A stretch of DNA of 64,000 bases from an uncultured Desulfatitalea sp. (GTDB lineage: Bacteria > Desulfobacterota > Desulfobacteria > Desulfobacterales > Desulfosarcinaceae): NCBI GenBank assembly GCA_937868765.1, contig CALMNL010000011.1, positions 124,001-188,000 of the forward strand, written 5' to 3'. Below, one piece after another: positions 25,901 through 38,100 of the stretch. Numbering within the stretch: position 1 is the stretch's first letter; each line of letters opens with the position of its first letter. A program made the translations under genes and the position numbers. Under the pieces are notes generated by a model. It saw only the letters and a list, made by a program, of their open reading frames with translations, was not told the origin of the DNA and made no database searches.

Positions 25901-27449
25901 GGGCGTGCCGCAGGGCATAGTAGCCCCGGTCGGGGATCACGCCGCCCGAGGCGTACAGCACCTGCAAGGCGCCCTTGCGGGCTTCCAGACGCTGATCCAG
26001 GCGATCGTGGCGGATTCTGGGCTGCAGTTCCCGGATGCGGCTCTCTTCGTAGCGGCCGGCCAGCATGTCGATCACCAGGTCGAACTGCCGGCGGGAGAGC
26101 CGCTGGTAAGGGGCCATGGTGCGGATGAAAGCATAGAGGTCGTCGGGGTGCCAGCGATCGAAGGCCAGCATCGAGAGCAACACCTGGGACAGCACGTCCA
26201 GGGGGCATTCCAGCGGGAGCAGCGGTTCGATGTCGCCTTGGGCCACCGCCCGGGCCACCACCGCACAGTTCACCATGTCGGCCGCATGGGCGGTGAGAAA
26301 AGTGCCCCGGCTGACCTGGCCCACGCCGTGGCCGGCACGGCCGATGCGTTGAATCGCCTCGGCTACGGACCAGGGGGCCTGCACCAGGATCACCTCGTCC
26401 AGGGCGCCGATGTCGATGCCCAGCTCCAGCGATCCGGTGGCCAGAATGGCTTTGAGCCTGCCCTCTTTGAGGTTGCGTTCGACTTCGGCGCGGATCTCCC
26501 TGGCCAGCGAGCCGTGATGGGCATAGGCCAGCAGTTCTGCCTGGCCGCGATTGATCAGGAAGGTCAGTTTTTCGCACAGCCGCCGGCTGTTGGCGAAAAT
26601 CAGGGTGGAACGGTTGGCCTGCAAATGTTCCCGGATCGTCTGTGCAAAAGCGTCCCAGAAGTCGTTGGGGTCGCGGGGCCCCTGGGGCACCTCGGGAACA
26701 CGCACGGCAATTTCATACGGCTTGGCGCCCGACGGCGCCAAGACCCGAACCTGGCGGGGCACATACCGGGCGCCCTCAGTCTGAAATCCGCCCACGAAAC
26801 CGGCCGCCGTTGCCAGGGGCTGAACCGTGGCGGACAGGGCGATGCGCTGGAATTCGCCGCTCAGGCGCGTCAGGCGCTCCACTCCGCTGACCAGCAAGGT
26901 GCCGCGCCGGGAGGCCAGCACCGCGTGGATCTCGTCCAAAACCACCGTGCGCAGGTGCCCCAGCAGCGAGCGACCGCCCTGGGAGCTGAGCAGCAGGTGC
27001 AGGCTCTCGGGGGTGGTGATCAGGATCTCCGGCGGCCGGCGCAGCATGCGGCGTCGTTCGGCCGAGGGCGTGTCGCCGCTGCGGGTCAGCACCTGGATCT
27101 CGGGAAAGGGCCGACCGTGATGGGCGAAGTGTTCCCGCAACTCCGCCAGGGGGGTGCGCACGTTGCGTTGGATGTCGTTGTTCAACGCCTTGAGCGGCGA
27201 TACATACAGCACATGCGTGCGACCGGTCTCCCAGCGCCCGGCCAGCCACTGGTTCAGGGTCCACAGGAAGGCAGCCAGGGTCTTGCCGCTGCCGGTGGGC
27301 GCCGTGATCAGCAGGTGGGCGCCGGCCGCGATGGCCGGCCAGGCCTCGGCCTGGATGGGCGTGGGGGCGCCGTAACGTCGCCGGAACCACTCGGCCACCA
27401 GGGGGTCGAAGCGGGATAGGGGATCTTGCACCATGGCTTGGGTTAGCAT
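22965..27449 (-). CDS. lhr: ATP-dependent helicase Lhr
   Basis: The 1494-residue superfamily 2 helicase has all main motifs: TAPTGSGKT (motif I, about 49-57), VVLDEIHAV (motif II), LSATV (motif III) and QRIGRAGHG (motif VI). The Lhr-core (winged helix and domain 4) and a long C-terminal extension follow, as in E. coli Lhr of similar size. Lhr unwinds DNA and RNA-DNA hybrids in repair. ATG 27449 is the first possible start; ATG 27434 is an alternative, and neither has a strong ribosome-binding site. It is divergent from uvrA, another repair gene, with only 64 nt between the start codons. Long antisense frames over this gene are shadows. Confidence 0.9.
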   Translation of the reverse strand: MLTQAMVQDPLSRFDPLVAEWFRRRYGAPTPIQAEAWPAIAAGAHLLITAPTGSGKTLAAFLWTLNQWLAGRWETGRTHVLYVSPLKALNNDIQRNVRTPLAELREHFAHHGRPFPEIQVLTRSGDTPSAERRRMLRRPPEILITTPESLHLLLSSQGGRSLLGHLRTVVLDEIHAVLASRRGTLLVSGVERLTRLSGEFQRIALSATVQPLATAAGFVGGFQTEGARYVPRQVRVLAPSGAKPYEIAVRVPEVPQGPRDPNDFWDAFAQTIREHLQANRSTLIFANSRRLCEKLTFLINRGQAELLAYAHHGSLAREIRAEVERNLKEGRLKAILATGSLELGIDIGALDEVILVQAPWSVAEAIQRIGRAGHGVGQVSRGTFLTAHAADMVNCAVVARAVAQGDIEPLLPLECPLDVLSQVLLSMLAFDRWHPDDLYAFIRTMAPYQRLSRRQFDLVIDMLAGRYEESRIRELQPRIRHDRLDQRLEARKGALQVLYASGGVIPDRGYYALRHAHTSARIGELDEEFVWEARVGQIFTLGAQNWRIRQIGHNEVRVLPAAPGKPAPPFWRAEVNQRGFHLSEKIGLFLERAEAHIDEKDFAEELMADYALDRPAAQRLIEALRDQRIHTGAPLPHRHHLLMEETALGTGRSAGRQVICHTFWGGRVNRPLAIALEAAWEARFGMAPQIFCTNDTISFLLPPDLSGRELLDLVPPEALEGLVHRRLAQTGFFGARFRECAGRALLLPRRRVGQRMPLWLTRLRAQKLLAAVSGCNDFPILVETWRTCLRDEFDLPRLHGLLLELQAGKIAPSYVRTAFPSPLARGAVWQQVNLHMYQADAAAPEKGGGLSADLLHQVSLSPNLRPMIAVDLAARFQEKRQRLAPGYAPDSADELLDWLKERLVLTLSEWQALCRAAKRDHDLDEDALNASLGTKVVVLRPEGGGNAPAWVAARELLPALRDGLYRPLSRHLEVALLDNTPLPAGEPAKPRRAAADAPLTRAAEQFGQWLRCFGPQPLGAVAEVLGMPVGDLTPLVEALAEADLLIAGRLLKGGTEDQICDRENFEVLLRLGRKAALPDIEARPLAHLALFLARHQGLTRPADRDALPQRLNQLLCWAAPAALWESDILPARLKAYQPEWMDALVQNHEDLRWIGRQGRKVLFCFHAELDLIAPEEKKTPCSQALEDLFPEAEGRYPFSALERASQSSAAALNDRLWGWVWQAKVSNDAFAALRRGVETGFKMPDAHTAVTTTRHPGRPGRSAFQRWRGARPAVGNWFRLIFPEDNDDLLDREELRKDRVRLLLERYGILFRELLARELPMLRWGPLFRSLRLMELSGEVLAGHFFEGIAGLQFIASHTLPDLSRAFHREAIFWLNAQDPASLCGLDLPQLRGRLPRRLPGVHLVYHGERPVIFSHGLGAHLEILVPPDHPHLEACFGFLDHLLTRRVAPLRGIGVQRINQAPAPRQEAYVAVLAKRFDVSVDPKEITLHRRRP

Positions 27450-27461
27450 TATTTGGCGTGC

Positions 27462-27490
27462 TTGACAAACGAGGGGGCTCCCACTAGTCT
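27462..27490 (+). promoter_or_regulatory. Candidate uvrA promoter
   Basis: TTGACA (27462-27467), a 17-nt spacer and TAGTCT (27485-27490) precede uvrA by 23 nt. I see no CTGT-N8-ACAG LexA box here, although other LexA classes use different sites. Confidence 0.45.
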
Positions 27491-27513
27491 AACGCGTTGC
27501 TTTCGAAAACGGG

Positions 27514-30423
<2,910 letters not shown>

Positions 30424-30434
30424 AGGAAGATCGC

Positions 30435-31256
30435 ATGGAAGAGATGAAGAGCTACGCGAGTATGATGCTGGCGCGTATCCGTCAAAAAGCGCCTCTGATC
30501 CACAACATCACCAACCTGGTGGTGATGAACAGTTCGGCCAACATTCTGCTGGCGGTGGGCGCTTCGCCGGTCATGGCCCACTGCCGGGCCGAAGTGGCGG
30601 AGATGACCGCCATGGCCGGTGCCCTGGTTTTAAACATCGGCACCCTGCAGGAAGATTGGGTCGCGTCCATGATCGCTGCCGGCCAGAAGGCCAACGCCGT
30701 GGGCATCCCCGTGATCCTCGACCCGGTGGGCGCCGGCGCCACGGCCCTGCGCAGCGAGGCCGTCCGGCAGATCATGGGCGCCTGCGCGGTCACCGTCCTG
30801 CGGGGCAACGCCTCGGAAATCTTTTCCCTCGGGTCGGCCGACATCAAGACCAAGGGCGTGGATTCTTCCATGGGATTGACCGAAGCGGGCGTCGACGCGG
30901 CCATGCGCATGGCCCGGGAGAAGCATTGCATCGTGGCAATCTCCGGGGAAGAAGATTGCATCGGCGACGGCCGGAGCGTCTATCGCGTGGGCAACGGCCA
31001 GCCGTTGATGACCAAGGTCACCGGTATCGGCTGCGGCCTGTCGGCCGTGGTCGCCGCCTTCTGCGCCGTGGCCGATGGAGACTTTCTCCGGGCCACGGCG
31101 GCCGCCTTCGGCTTCTACGGGTTGTGCGCCGATCTGGCCATTGCGGAGAGCGACAAACCGGGAAGTTTTTTTGTCGCTTTTCTCGATCGGCTCTACAGCG
31201 TGGGGCCGGAGGAGATCCAAAAGGGTCTCAAGATCCGCTGCTCAGAGGTTGCGTAG
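30435..31256 (+). CDS. thiM: Hydroxyethylthiazole kinase
   Basis: This 273-residue ribokinase-fold enzyme phosphorylates 4-methyl-5-(2-hydroxyethyl)thiazole for thiamine salvage. Signatures are PLIHNITNLVVMN near residue 18, NIGTL, VILDPVGAGAT, LRGNASEI and the catalytic VTGIGCGLSA, in which Cys takes the anion-hole position as usual in ThiM. AAGGAAG precedes ATG 30435. It follows uvrA closely and converges on the ABC exporter gene with 9 nt between them. No thiE or thiD and no TPP riboswitch are visible nearby. Confidence 0.94.
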   Translation: MEEMKSYASMMLARIRQKAPLIHNITNLVVMNSSANILLAVGASPVMAHCRAEVAEMTAMAGALVLNIGTLQEDWVASMIAAGQKANAVGIPVILDPVGAGATALRSEAVRQIMGACAVTVLRGNASEIFSLGSADIKTKGVDSSMGLTEAGVDAAMRMAREKHCIVAISGEEDCIGDGRSVYRVGNGQPLMTKVTGIGCGLSAVVAAFCAVADGDFLRATAAAFGFYGLCADLAIAESDKPGSFFVAFLDRLYSVGPEEIQKGLKIRCSEVA

Positions 31257-31265
31257 TATAAAAGG

Positions 31266-33029
31266 CTAGGGTCTTGTGGCCGGGGCGCCGATCAGGCCGG
31301 ACTCCCTGTACAGGCGCGCATAGAGGCTGTCGCCTTTGCCTATCAATTCGGCGTGCACCCCTTCCTGCACGATACGGCCGCGGTCCATGACCACGATCTT
31401 GTCGGCCCGCACGATGGTGGAGATGCGATGGGCGATGATGATGGTGGTGCGCTGCGCCATCAATCGTTCCAGGGCCTCGTACACCTGCTGCTCGGAGAGT
31501 GCGTCGAGGTTGGAGGTGGATTCGTCCAGGACCAGAATCGGGGCATCCTTGAGAAAGGCCCGGGCCATGGCGATTCTTTGCTTCTGGCCGCCGGAGAGGC
31601 GTACCCCGCGCTCGCCCACCAGGGTCTGCAAGCCGTCGGGCAGGGAGTGGATGAAGGGCAGGGCATTGGCCAGTTCGGCGGCCCGCAGGATCTCTCCGCG
31701 GGTGGCCATGGCCCTGCCCACGCGGATATTGTCTTCCACGGTGCCACTGAAGAGCATCAGATCCTGCTGCACCAGGGCGATCTGGGAGCGCAGGGTGTTC
31801 AGCCGGACATCCTTTATGTCCTGACCATCGATCCTCACGCGGCCCTGCAACGGGTCGTGAAAACGGATCAGCAGTTTGATCAGGCTCGATTTGCCCGCGC
31901 CGCTGGGCCCTACCAGCGCCACGCGCTTTCCGGCGGGAATCGTCAGGTTCAGCCCGCTGATGATCGTGTGCGCCTCGGGATAGCCGAAGGCGACCTGCTC
32001 GAAACGGATCTCTCCTTCTCGTATGACCAGCGGCACGCTGGAGCGTTCCGTCCCTTCGGGCTCCCGGTCGAAGAACTCGAAGAGGCGGTCGATGGCCGCC
32101 CGGGCGTCGGCCAACTGGATATTGAGCTCGCTGAGACGGTTGAGCGGGTGATAGATCATCTCCAGGTAGGCGAAAAAAGCCATCAGCTCACCCACGCTCA
32201 GCGTGCCGCCCAGCACCATTTGCCCCCCGGCCCAGATCACCAGCACCGGCGGCACCCGGGTCAGCAGGGCCGTCAACCCCAAAGAGAGCGCATAGGTGCG
32301 GATGTTGGTCTGCACTGCTTCCCGGTGGAGCCGGCAGCGGTCCAGGAACCGCTCCACCTCTTCGCCTTCGATGGTGAAGCTTTTCACCTCGGTGATTCCG
32401 GCCACCGTTTCATGCAGGTTGCCTTCGATGCTGTCCATGCGCATGCGCGCTTGCCTGGCATTTTGTTTCATGCGGGCCCCCAGCCATTTGTGGACCAGGA
32501 CATACAGCGGCAGGGTGCAAAAGGCGATGAGGGCCAGGCGCCAGTTCATGACGACGATCACCACGCAGATGGAGAGCAGGGTGGTCAAATCCATGAAGAC
32601 ATTGGTGCCGGTGAGCCCGATGAAGCGTTGGGCCGTGCCGACATCGGTGATCAGGCGGGCCGAAATCACGCCAGTCTGATACCGCTGGAAGAAATCGATG
32701 GGCAGGCGCTGCAAATGCCGGAACAGATCGCGGCGCACGTCGAAGATGATATCCTGGGCCAGGTGGTCGGCGATGTAGGTGCGCAGGTGGCAGGTCAGGG
32801 CGTAGATCGCGAACAACAAAAGAGCCGCGATCATCAGCTGGTCCAGGTTCAAACCGAGGCGGCCCGGTTTTCCGGAAAGCACACCGTCCACCGCCTCTTT
32901 CAGAATCCAGGGAAAGACCACCGGCAGGTTGTACTTGGTGACGCCGATCACGGTGGACAGCACCAGCCGGCGCCAGTAGGGTGCGGCATAGGAAAGAAAA
33001 CGCCGCAGATTGTTCGGGCGGTGGATCAT
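31266..33029 (-). CDS. MsbA-like ABC exporter (fused permease-ATPase)
   Basis: The 587-residue half-transporter has an N-terminal six-helix membrane domain (about 1-310) and a nucleotide-binding domain with Walker A GPSGAGKSS, Q-loop, signature RLSGGQKQRIA, Walker B ILVLDESTS and switch His in IIAHRIS. It works as a homodimer or heterodimer that flips lipids or expels drugs; MsbA-like lipid export is plausible but not proven. The start at 33029 (MIHRPNN) is chosen over upstream in-frame starts because the preceding 27 residues do not fit the family. It is divergent from the tetR-type gene at 33240. Confidence 0.87.
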   Translation of the reverse strand: MIHRPNNLRRFLSYAAPYWRRLVLSTVIGVTKYNLPVVFPWILKEAVDGVLSGKPGRLGLNLDQLMIAALLLFAIYALTCHLRTYIADHLAQDIIFDVRRDLFRHLQRLPIDFFQRYQTGVISARLITDVGTAQRFIGLTGTNVFMDLTTLLSICVVIVVMNWRLALIAFCTLPLYVLVHKWLGARMKQNARQARMRMDSIEGNLHETVAGITEVKSFTIEGEEVERFLDRCRLHREAVQTNIRTYALSLGLTALLTRVPPVLVIWAGGQMVLGGTLSVGELMAFFAYLEMIYHPLNRLSELNIQLADARAAIDRLFEFFDREPEGTERSSVPLVIREGEIRFEQVAFGYPEAHTIISGLNLTIPAGKRVALVGPSGAGKSSLIKLLIRFHDPLQGRVRIDGQDIKDVRLNTLRSQIALVQQDLMLFSGTVEDNIRVGRAMATRGEILRAAELANALPFIHSLPDGLQTLVGERGVRLSGGQKQRIAMARAFLKDAPILVLDESTSNLDALSEQQVYEALERLMAQRTTIIIAHRISTIVRADKIVVMDRGRIVQEGVHAELIGKGDSLYARLYRESGLIGAPATRP

Positions 33030-33162
33030 GGGCAACTTATCCCGATTTGACCTGCGGCCGTCAAGAGTTATTGCTCGAAACGGTAAGGGTGGAGCGCCAC
33101 CAGGTACCACGTCTTTACGATTGATCTTCCGAGATGAGAAGATGTCCGGCCCGGGAAAGCCA

Positions 33163-33200
33163 TTGACAATGTGACGTCAAATTATATAACGTGACGTCAC
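33163..33200 (+). promoter_or_regulatory. Promoter with two TGACGTCA operators ahead of the TetR gene
   Basis: TTGACA (33163-33168), 16 nt and TATAAC (33185-33190) form a strong promoter. GTGACGTCAA (33171-33180) sits in the spacer and GTGACGTCAC (33191-33200), a perfect palindrome, directly follows the -10. The two are exactly 20 bp apart, two helical turns, as expected for paired TetR-family dimers repressing their own promoter. Confidence 0.75.
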
Positions 33201-33239
33201 ATTCAATAATGTAGACCGATCAGGATGCAAGGGTTCAGT

Positions 33240-33875
33240 ATGCAGGCCGAACAGACCGAAAAGCTTACGCGTCGCGAACGGGAAAAACAGCGGCAGCGGC
33301 AGGAAATTCTGGCGGCGGCCCTGACCCTCTTTTCAGAAAAGGGCTATCACAACGTTTCCATGCACGAGATTGCCGCCACGGCGGAATTCGCCATCGGTAC
33401 GCTCTACAAGTTTTTCCAGAACAAGGAGGATCTGTATAAGACGCTGGTTCTGGAAAAATGCGATCTGTTCGACGGCGCGCTCTACCGAATCCTCGATGTA
33501 CCTCGGGACGAGGTGGATAAACTCCGCGATTATGTGAGGGTCAAGGCCCAGATGTTTCGCGAGCACATGCCTTTCATCCGGCTTTTTTTGGCGGAAAGCA
33601 GGGGGGCCAGCTACAACATCGACGCCGGCCTGGATGCATCGGTACGCATCCGTTACCAACAATTCCTTAAAAAGCTGGCGGCTCTTTTCGAGAGCGGCAT
33701 CAACCGCAATCGCTTCAAGCCTCTGGCCGATCCCTTTTATCTGGCCGTGGCGTTGGACAGTGTCGTGAACGCCGTCCTGATGATGTGGATCGAGAACCCC
33801 GGGGCGCATCCTTTTCCCGAGGATCCGGATCAAATTCTGAAGCTTTTTTTCGAAGGTTTGTTACCACCCCGTTAA
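33240..33875 (+). CDS. TetR/AcrR-family repressor of the RND operon
   Basis: The 211-residue regulator has an N-terminal helix-turn-helix (ILAAALTLFSEKGYHNVSMH, then EIAATAEFAIGTLYKFFQNKEDLY) and a ligand-binding C-terminal part of TetR type. ATG 33240 has AAGGG 6 nt upstream; an ATG at 33225 is in frame. It lies directly upstream of the RND adaptor and pump, with the paired TGACGTCA operators over its promoter, so autorepression with control of the pump genes is the natural reading. The inducing ligand is unknown. Confidence 0.9.
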   Translation: MQAEQTEKLTRREREKQRQRQEILAAALTLFSEKGYHNVSMHEIAATAEFAIGTLYKFFQNKEDLYKTLVLEKCDLFDGALYRILDVPRDEVDKLRDYVRVKAQMFREHMPFIRLFLAESRGASYNIDAGLDASVRIRYQQFLKKLAALFESGINRNRFKPLADPFYLAVALDSVVNAVLMMWIENPGAHPFPEDPDQILKLFFEGLLPPR

Positions 33876-33926
33876 AGCCATCGGGCGTTGTGTCGGGGTC
33901 GGTTTGAGATGTGCGGGAGGTTATGC

Positions 33927-35138
33927 ATGTCAATGGTTATTGAGGTGAAAACTCGTAAAATGGCCGTCGTTTGGCTGATGACAGCGCTTCTTTTACTTGG
34001 CGCCTGCCAGAGCGGCAAGGGCGGGGAAAGCAAAGCGGCACCGCTGCCGGAAGTGGCGATCGTTACCGTCGCCCCCCGGTCCATCGAACTGGACACGGAA
34101 CTGCCTGGCCGCATTGCCGCATACCAGGTGGCCGATATCCGGCCCCAGGTCAACGGCATCGTGCTGAAAGAGCTGGTCCGTGAGGGTTCGGACGTCCAGG
34201 AAGGCCAACTCCTCTATCAGATCGACCCCACACCCTTCAAGGTGGCCTTGCAATCGGCCAAGGCTTCGCTGTCCAAAGCAGAGGCCAACCTGCCTTCGGT
34301 CCGGGCGCGGGCCGAACGCTACAAAGAGTTGCTGGCGCAAAAGGCGGTCAGCCAACAGGATTTTGAAGATGTGACCGGGGTCCTGGGCCAGACCCTGGCC
34401 GAAATCGAGTACTGGAAGGCCCAGGTGGAAGCCGCCCGGATCAATCTGAACTACACACGGGTCACCGCGCCCTTTGCCGGCCGCATTGGCCGTAGCCAGG
34501 TGCGTATCGGCAACGTGGTGATCGCCTACCAGCCCACCCCCTTCACGGTGTTGCAGCAACTGGACCCCATTTATGTGGATGTGGTTCAATCTTCGGCTGA
34601 GCTGCTGCGCCTGCGGCGGGCCCTGGAAGTCGGCCGCCTGCACAGCGCCGACGGTCACAGCGGTAAAGTGAAGATTTTCCTCGAGGATGGGACCTCTTAC
34701 CCATTGGAAGGCACCCTTGAATTCGCGGATGTATCCGTCGATCCCACCACCGGTTCCTATGCCCTGCGGATCGTGGTGGCCAATCCCCGGCATTTGTTGC
34801 TGCCCGGCATGTTCGTGCGGGCGGTGGTCAAGGAGGGCATCGCCAAAGATGCCATCGTGGTGCCCCAGCAGGGGGTCAGCCGCAATCCCAAGGGACAGGC
34901 CGTTGCCCTGGTGGTGGATGAGAAGGATATCGTACAGCAGCGGATTCTGACCATCGACCGTGCCGTGGGCGATCAATGGCTGGTTTCCTCCGGTCTGGCC
35001 CCAGGCGAGCGGCTGATCATGGAGGGCTCGCTCAAGGTTCGGCCGGGAAATTCCGTGAAAGTGGTTCCCCTGCACAACGATACGGCGACGGGCCAGGCCG
35101 GTACAGTATCCGGCAGCAACGCGGCATCGCAGAAATAA
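33927..35138 (+). CDS. RND efflux periplasmic adaptor (AcrA/MexA-like lipoprotein)
   Basis: The 403-residue membrane-fusion protein has a lipobox (LLLLGAC, Cys about residue 27) so it is anchored to the inner membrane. It then shows the biotinyl-lipoyl segments GRIAAYQVADIRPQVNGIV and INLNYTRVTAPFAGRIG with an alpha-hairpin between them, and a C-terminal GLAPGERLIMEG segment. It couples the RND pump to an outer-membrane channel. GGGAGG lies 6 nt before ATG 33927, which decides among several possible starts. It follows the TetR gene and precedes the pump gene by 11 nt. No TolC-like gene is in the window. Confidence 0.92.
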   Translation: MSMVIEVKTRKMAVVWLMTALLLLGACQSGKGGESKAAPLPEVAIVTVAPRSIELDTELPGRIAAYQVADIRPQVNGIVLKELVREGSDVQEGQLLYQIDPTPFKVALQSAKASLSKAEANLPSVRARAERYKELLAQKAVSQQDFEDVTGVLGQTLAEIEYWKAQVEAARINLNYTRVTAPFAGRIGRSQVRIGNVVIAYQPTPFTVLQQLDPIYVDVVQSSAELLRLRRALEVGRLHSADGHSGKVKIFLEDGTSYPLEGTLEFADVSVDPTTGSYALRIVVANPRHLLLPGMFVRAVVKEGIAKDAIVVPQQGVSRNPKGQAVALVVDEKDIVQQRILTIDRAVGDQWLVSSGLAPGERLIMEGSLKVRPGNSVKVVPLHNDTATGQAGTVSGSNAASQK

Positions 35139-35149
35139 CGGAGGCGCCC

Positions 35150-38100
35150 ATGCTGTCGAAATTCTTCCTGGAACGCCCGGTCTTCGCCTGGGTGATTGCC
35201 ATCATCATGATGTTGGCCGGCGGGCTGGCCATTTATAATCTGCCCATTTCCCAATATCCGCCCATTGCGCCGCCCTCCATCGCCATCGACGCTTTTTATC
35301 CCGGTGCATCGGCCGAGACGGTGGAAAACAGCGTGGTGCAAATCATCGAGCAGAAGATGACCGGCTTCGACAAGCTGCTCTACATGACCGCCAGCAGCGA
35401 TGCCGCCGGTCAAGGGCGCATCGAGCTGACCTTCGCGCCGGGCACCGACCCGGACCTGGCCTGGTCCCAGGTGCAAAACAAATTACAGCTGGCCATGGCC
35501 AGCCTGCCCGATGTGATCCAGCGCCAGGGAGTCAAGGTAAGCAAATCCACCCGCAACTGGCTGCTCATCGTGGGCCTCGTCTCCGAAGACGGCCGCCTGA
35601 ATGGAGATGACCTGAGGGATTATGCCCAGTCCAACATCGAGAAGGTGCTGGCTCGGGTACCGGGGGTGGGTGAAGTAGAGAGTTTCGGCTCCCAGTACGC
35701 CATGCGCGTCTGGCTCGATCCGGTGAAGCTTACCGATTACAAGCTGACCATCGAAGATGTCATCGCCGGCCTGCGCGCCTATAACGTGGAGATCTCGGCC
35801 GGCCAGTTCGGTGGCGCGCCGGCCGTGCCGGGCCAGCGACTCAATGCATCGATCATCGTCCAGAACCTGCTCAAGACGCCCGAGGAGTTCGCCGCCATTC
35901 CCCTGCGCATCGGCGCCGACGGGGCCATCGTGCGGGTACGGGACGTGGGGCGCACCGAACTGGGCACAGAGCGCTACGAAATGAATGCCCTGCACAATGG
36001 CAATCCCGCGGCCGCGCTGGCCGTCCGGCAGGCCGCCGGCGCCAACGCGCTGGAGACCGCCGACGCCGTGCGCGCCAAAATGGAAGAGCTTTCCAAATAC
36101 TTCCCGCCCGGCATGAAGGTGATCTATCCTTACGACACCACCCCTTTCGTGAAGGTGGCCATCGATGAAGTGGTCAAAACCCTGTTCGAGGCGATCCTGC
36201 TGGTCTTTCTGGTGATGTTTCTCTTCCTGGGCAATATGCGGGCGACGCTGATCCCCACCCTGGCGGTGCCGGTGGTGATTCTGGGGACCTTCGCCGTGTT
36301 GGGGTTCTTCGGTTTTTCCATCAACATGCTGACCATGTTCGCCATGGTGCTGGCCATCGGCCTGCTGGTGGACGACGCCATCGTGGTGGTGGAGAATGTC
36401 GAGCGCATCATGCACGAAGAGCACCTCGGCCCCAAGGAGGCGACGCGCAAATCCATGGACGAGATCACCAGCGCCTTGGTCGGTATCGGCCTGGTGCTGG
36501 CCGCGGTGTTCGGGCCCATGGCTTTTTTCGGGGGTTCCACGGGCGTCATCTACCGCCAGTTTTCCGTAACCGTGATCGCGGCTATGCTGCTTTCGGTGGT
36601 GGTGGCGTTGATCTTGACCCCGGTGCTGTGCGCCTCGCTCCTCCGGCCGGTTCAGCAACGGATCGAGGCCCGACGGCGTGACCTGCCTCTGTTGCGACCG
36701 ATTATTCACGGCGCCAACCGCTTCTTCGTCTGGTTCAACCGCGGCTTCAACGTGCTGCGGGAAAAATACCAGCGCGTCGTGGGCCACATGCTGGGGAGCA
36801 AACTGCGGTACCTATTTATCTATGTGCTGATTGTCGCCGGCCTGGTGTATCTGTTCCAGCGCATGCCCACCGCCTATCTTCCCGACGAAGACCAGGGCAT
36901 CATGTTTCTCCAGGCGCAACTGCCGGCCGGATCCACCCTGGAACAGACCGAGCAGGTGATGGGCGAGGTGCGCGATTACTTCCTGAAAGAGGAAAAGCAG
37001 GCCGTAGAAGGCATCATGACCTTGGCCGGCCGCAGCTTTGCCGGCGCCGGGCAGAACGCGGGACTTGGTTTCGTGCGGCTCAAGGACTGGGACCTGCGCA
37101 ACCGGCCGGATCTGAAAGTCAAAGCCCTGGCCGGCCGCGCTATGGCGCGCTTCGCCCAGATCCGCAATGCACGGGTATTTGCCTTTGCGCCGCCGTCCGT
37201 GAGCGAGCTGGGAACTTCCACCGGCTTCGACTTCCAGTTACAGGATCGCGGCGGGATCGGCCACGCGGCGTTAATGGATGCGCGCAACCAGATGCTCGGC
37301 ATGGTGACCAAGGATGAGCGCTTGACCAAAGTGCGACCCAACGGACTGGAAGATGTGCCCCAATTCCGTGTCGACGTGGATTGGGAACGGGCCGGCGCCC
37401 TGGGGGTGCCCATCAATTCCATACACAACACGATTTCGGCAGCCTTCGGCGGCGCCTATGTCAACGACTTCATTCAAGGGGGGCGGGTAAAACGCGTTTA
37501 CGTTCAGGCCGATGCGGAGCATCGCATGCAGCCCACCGACCTGGAACGGCTCTATGTGCGCAACGCAGCCGGCACCATGACGCCGTTTACCGCTTTTGCC
37601 ACCGGCCACTGGACCTATGGTTCGCCGCGCCTGGAGCGCTTCAATGCATTCCCTTCCATCAATATCCTCGGCGAAGCGCCCCAGGGGCGCAGTTCCGGTG
37701 AAGCCATGCAGGCCATGGAAGAGATCGCGGCGAAACTGCCGGCCGGCACCGGTTTCGATTGGAGCGGCATCTCCTTCCAGGAGCGCCAGGCCAAGTCCCA
37801 GACCGGATTGCTCTACGCCTTCTCCGTGATTGTCATTTTTCTGTGCCTGGCCGCCTTGTATGAAAGCTGGACCGTGCCCATTTCAATCCTGCTGGCCTTA
37901 CCCCTGGGGGTGGTCGGCGGCGTGGCGGCTTCCATGCTGCGGAACTTTCCCAACGACGTTTACTTCCAGATCGGCTTGCTTACGGTATTGGGACTGACCA
38001 CCAAGAACGCGATATTGATTGTGCAATTCGCCATGGGCAAAATGGCGGAAGGCATGCCCCTGGTCGAAGCCACCCTGGAAGGAGCCAAGTTGCGGTTGCG

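Noticed and set aside
24426..27419. A 997-codon open frame on the plus strand opposite lhr
   Set aside because: It is antisense to a clear Lhr helicase and its translation is low-complexity Gly/Gln/Arg-rich with no recognisable domain, typical of shadow frames in GC-rich DNA.
27450..27513. LexA (SOS) box upstream of uvrA
   Set aside because: No CTGT-N8-ACAG or close variant was found in the 64-nt divergent region.
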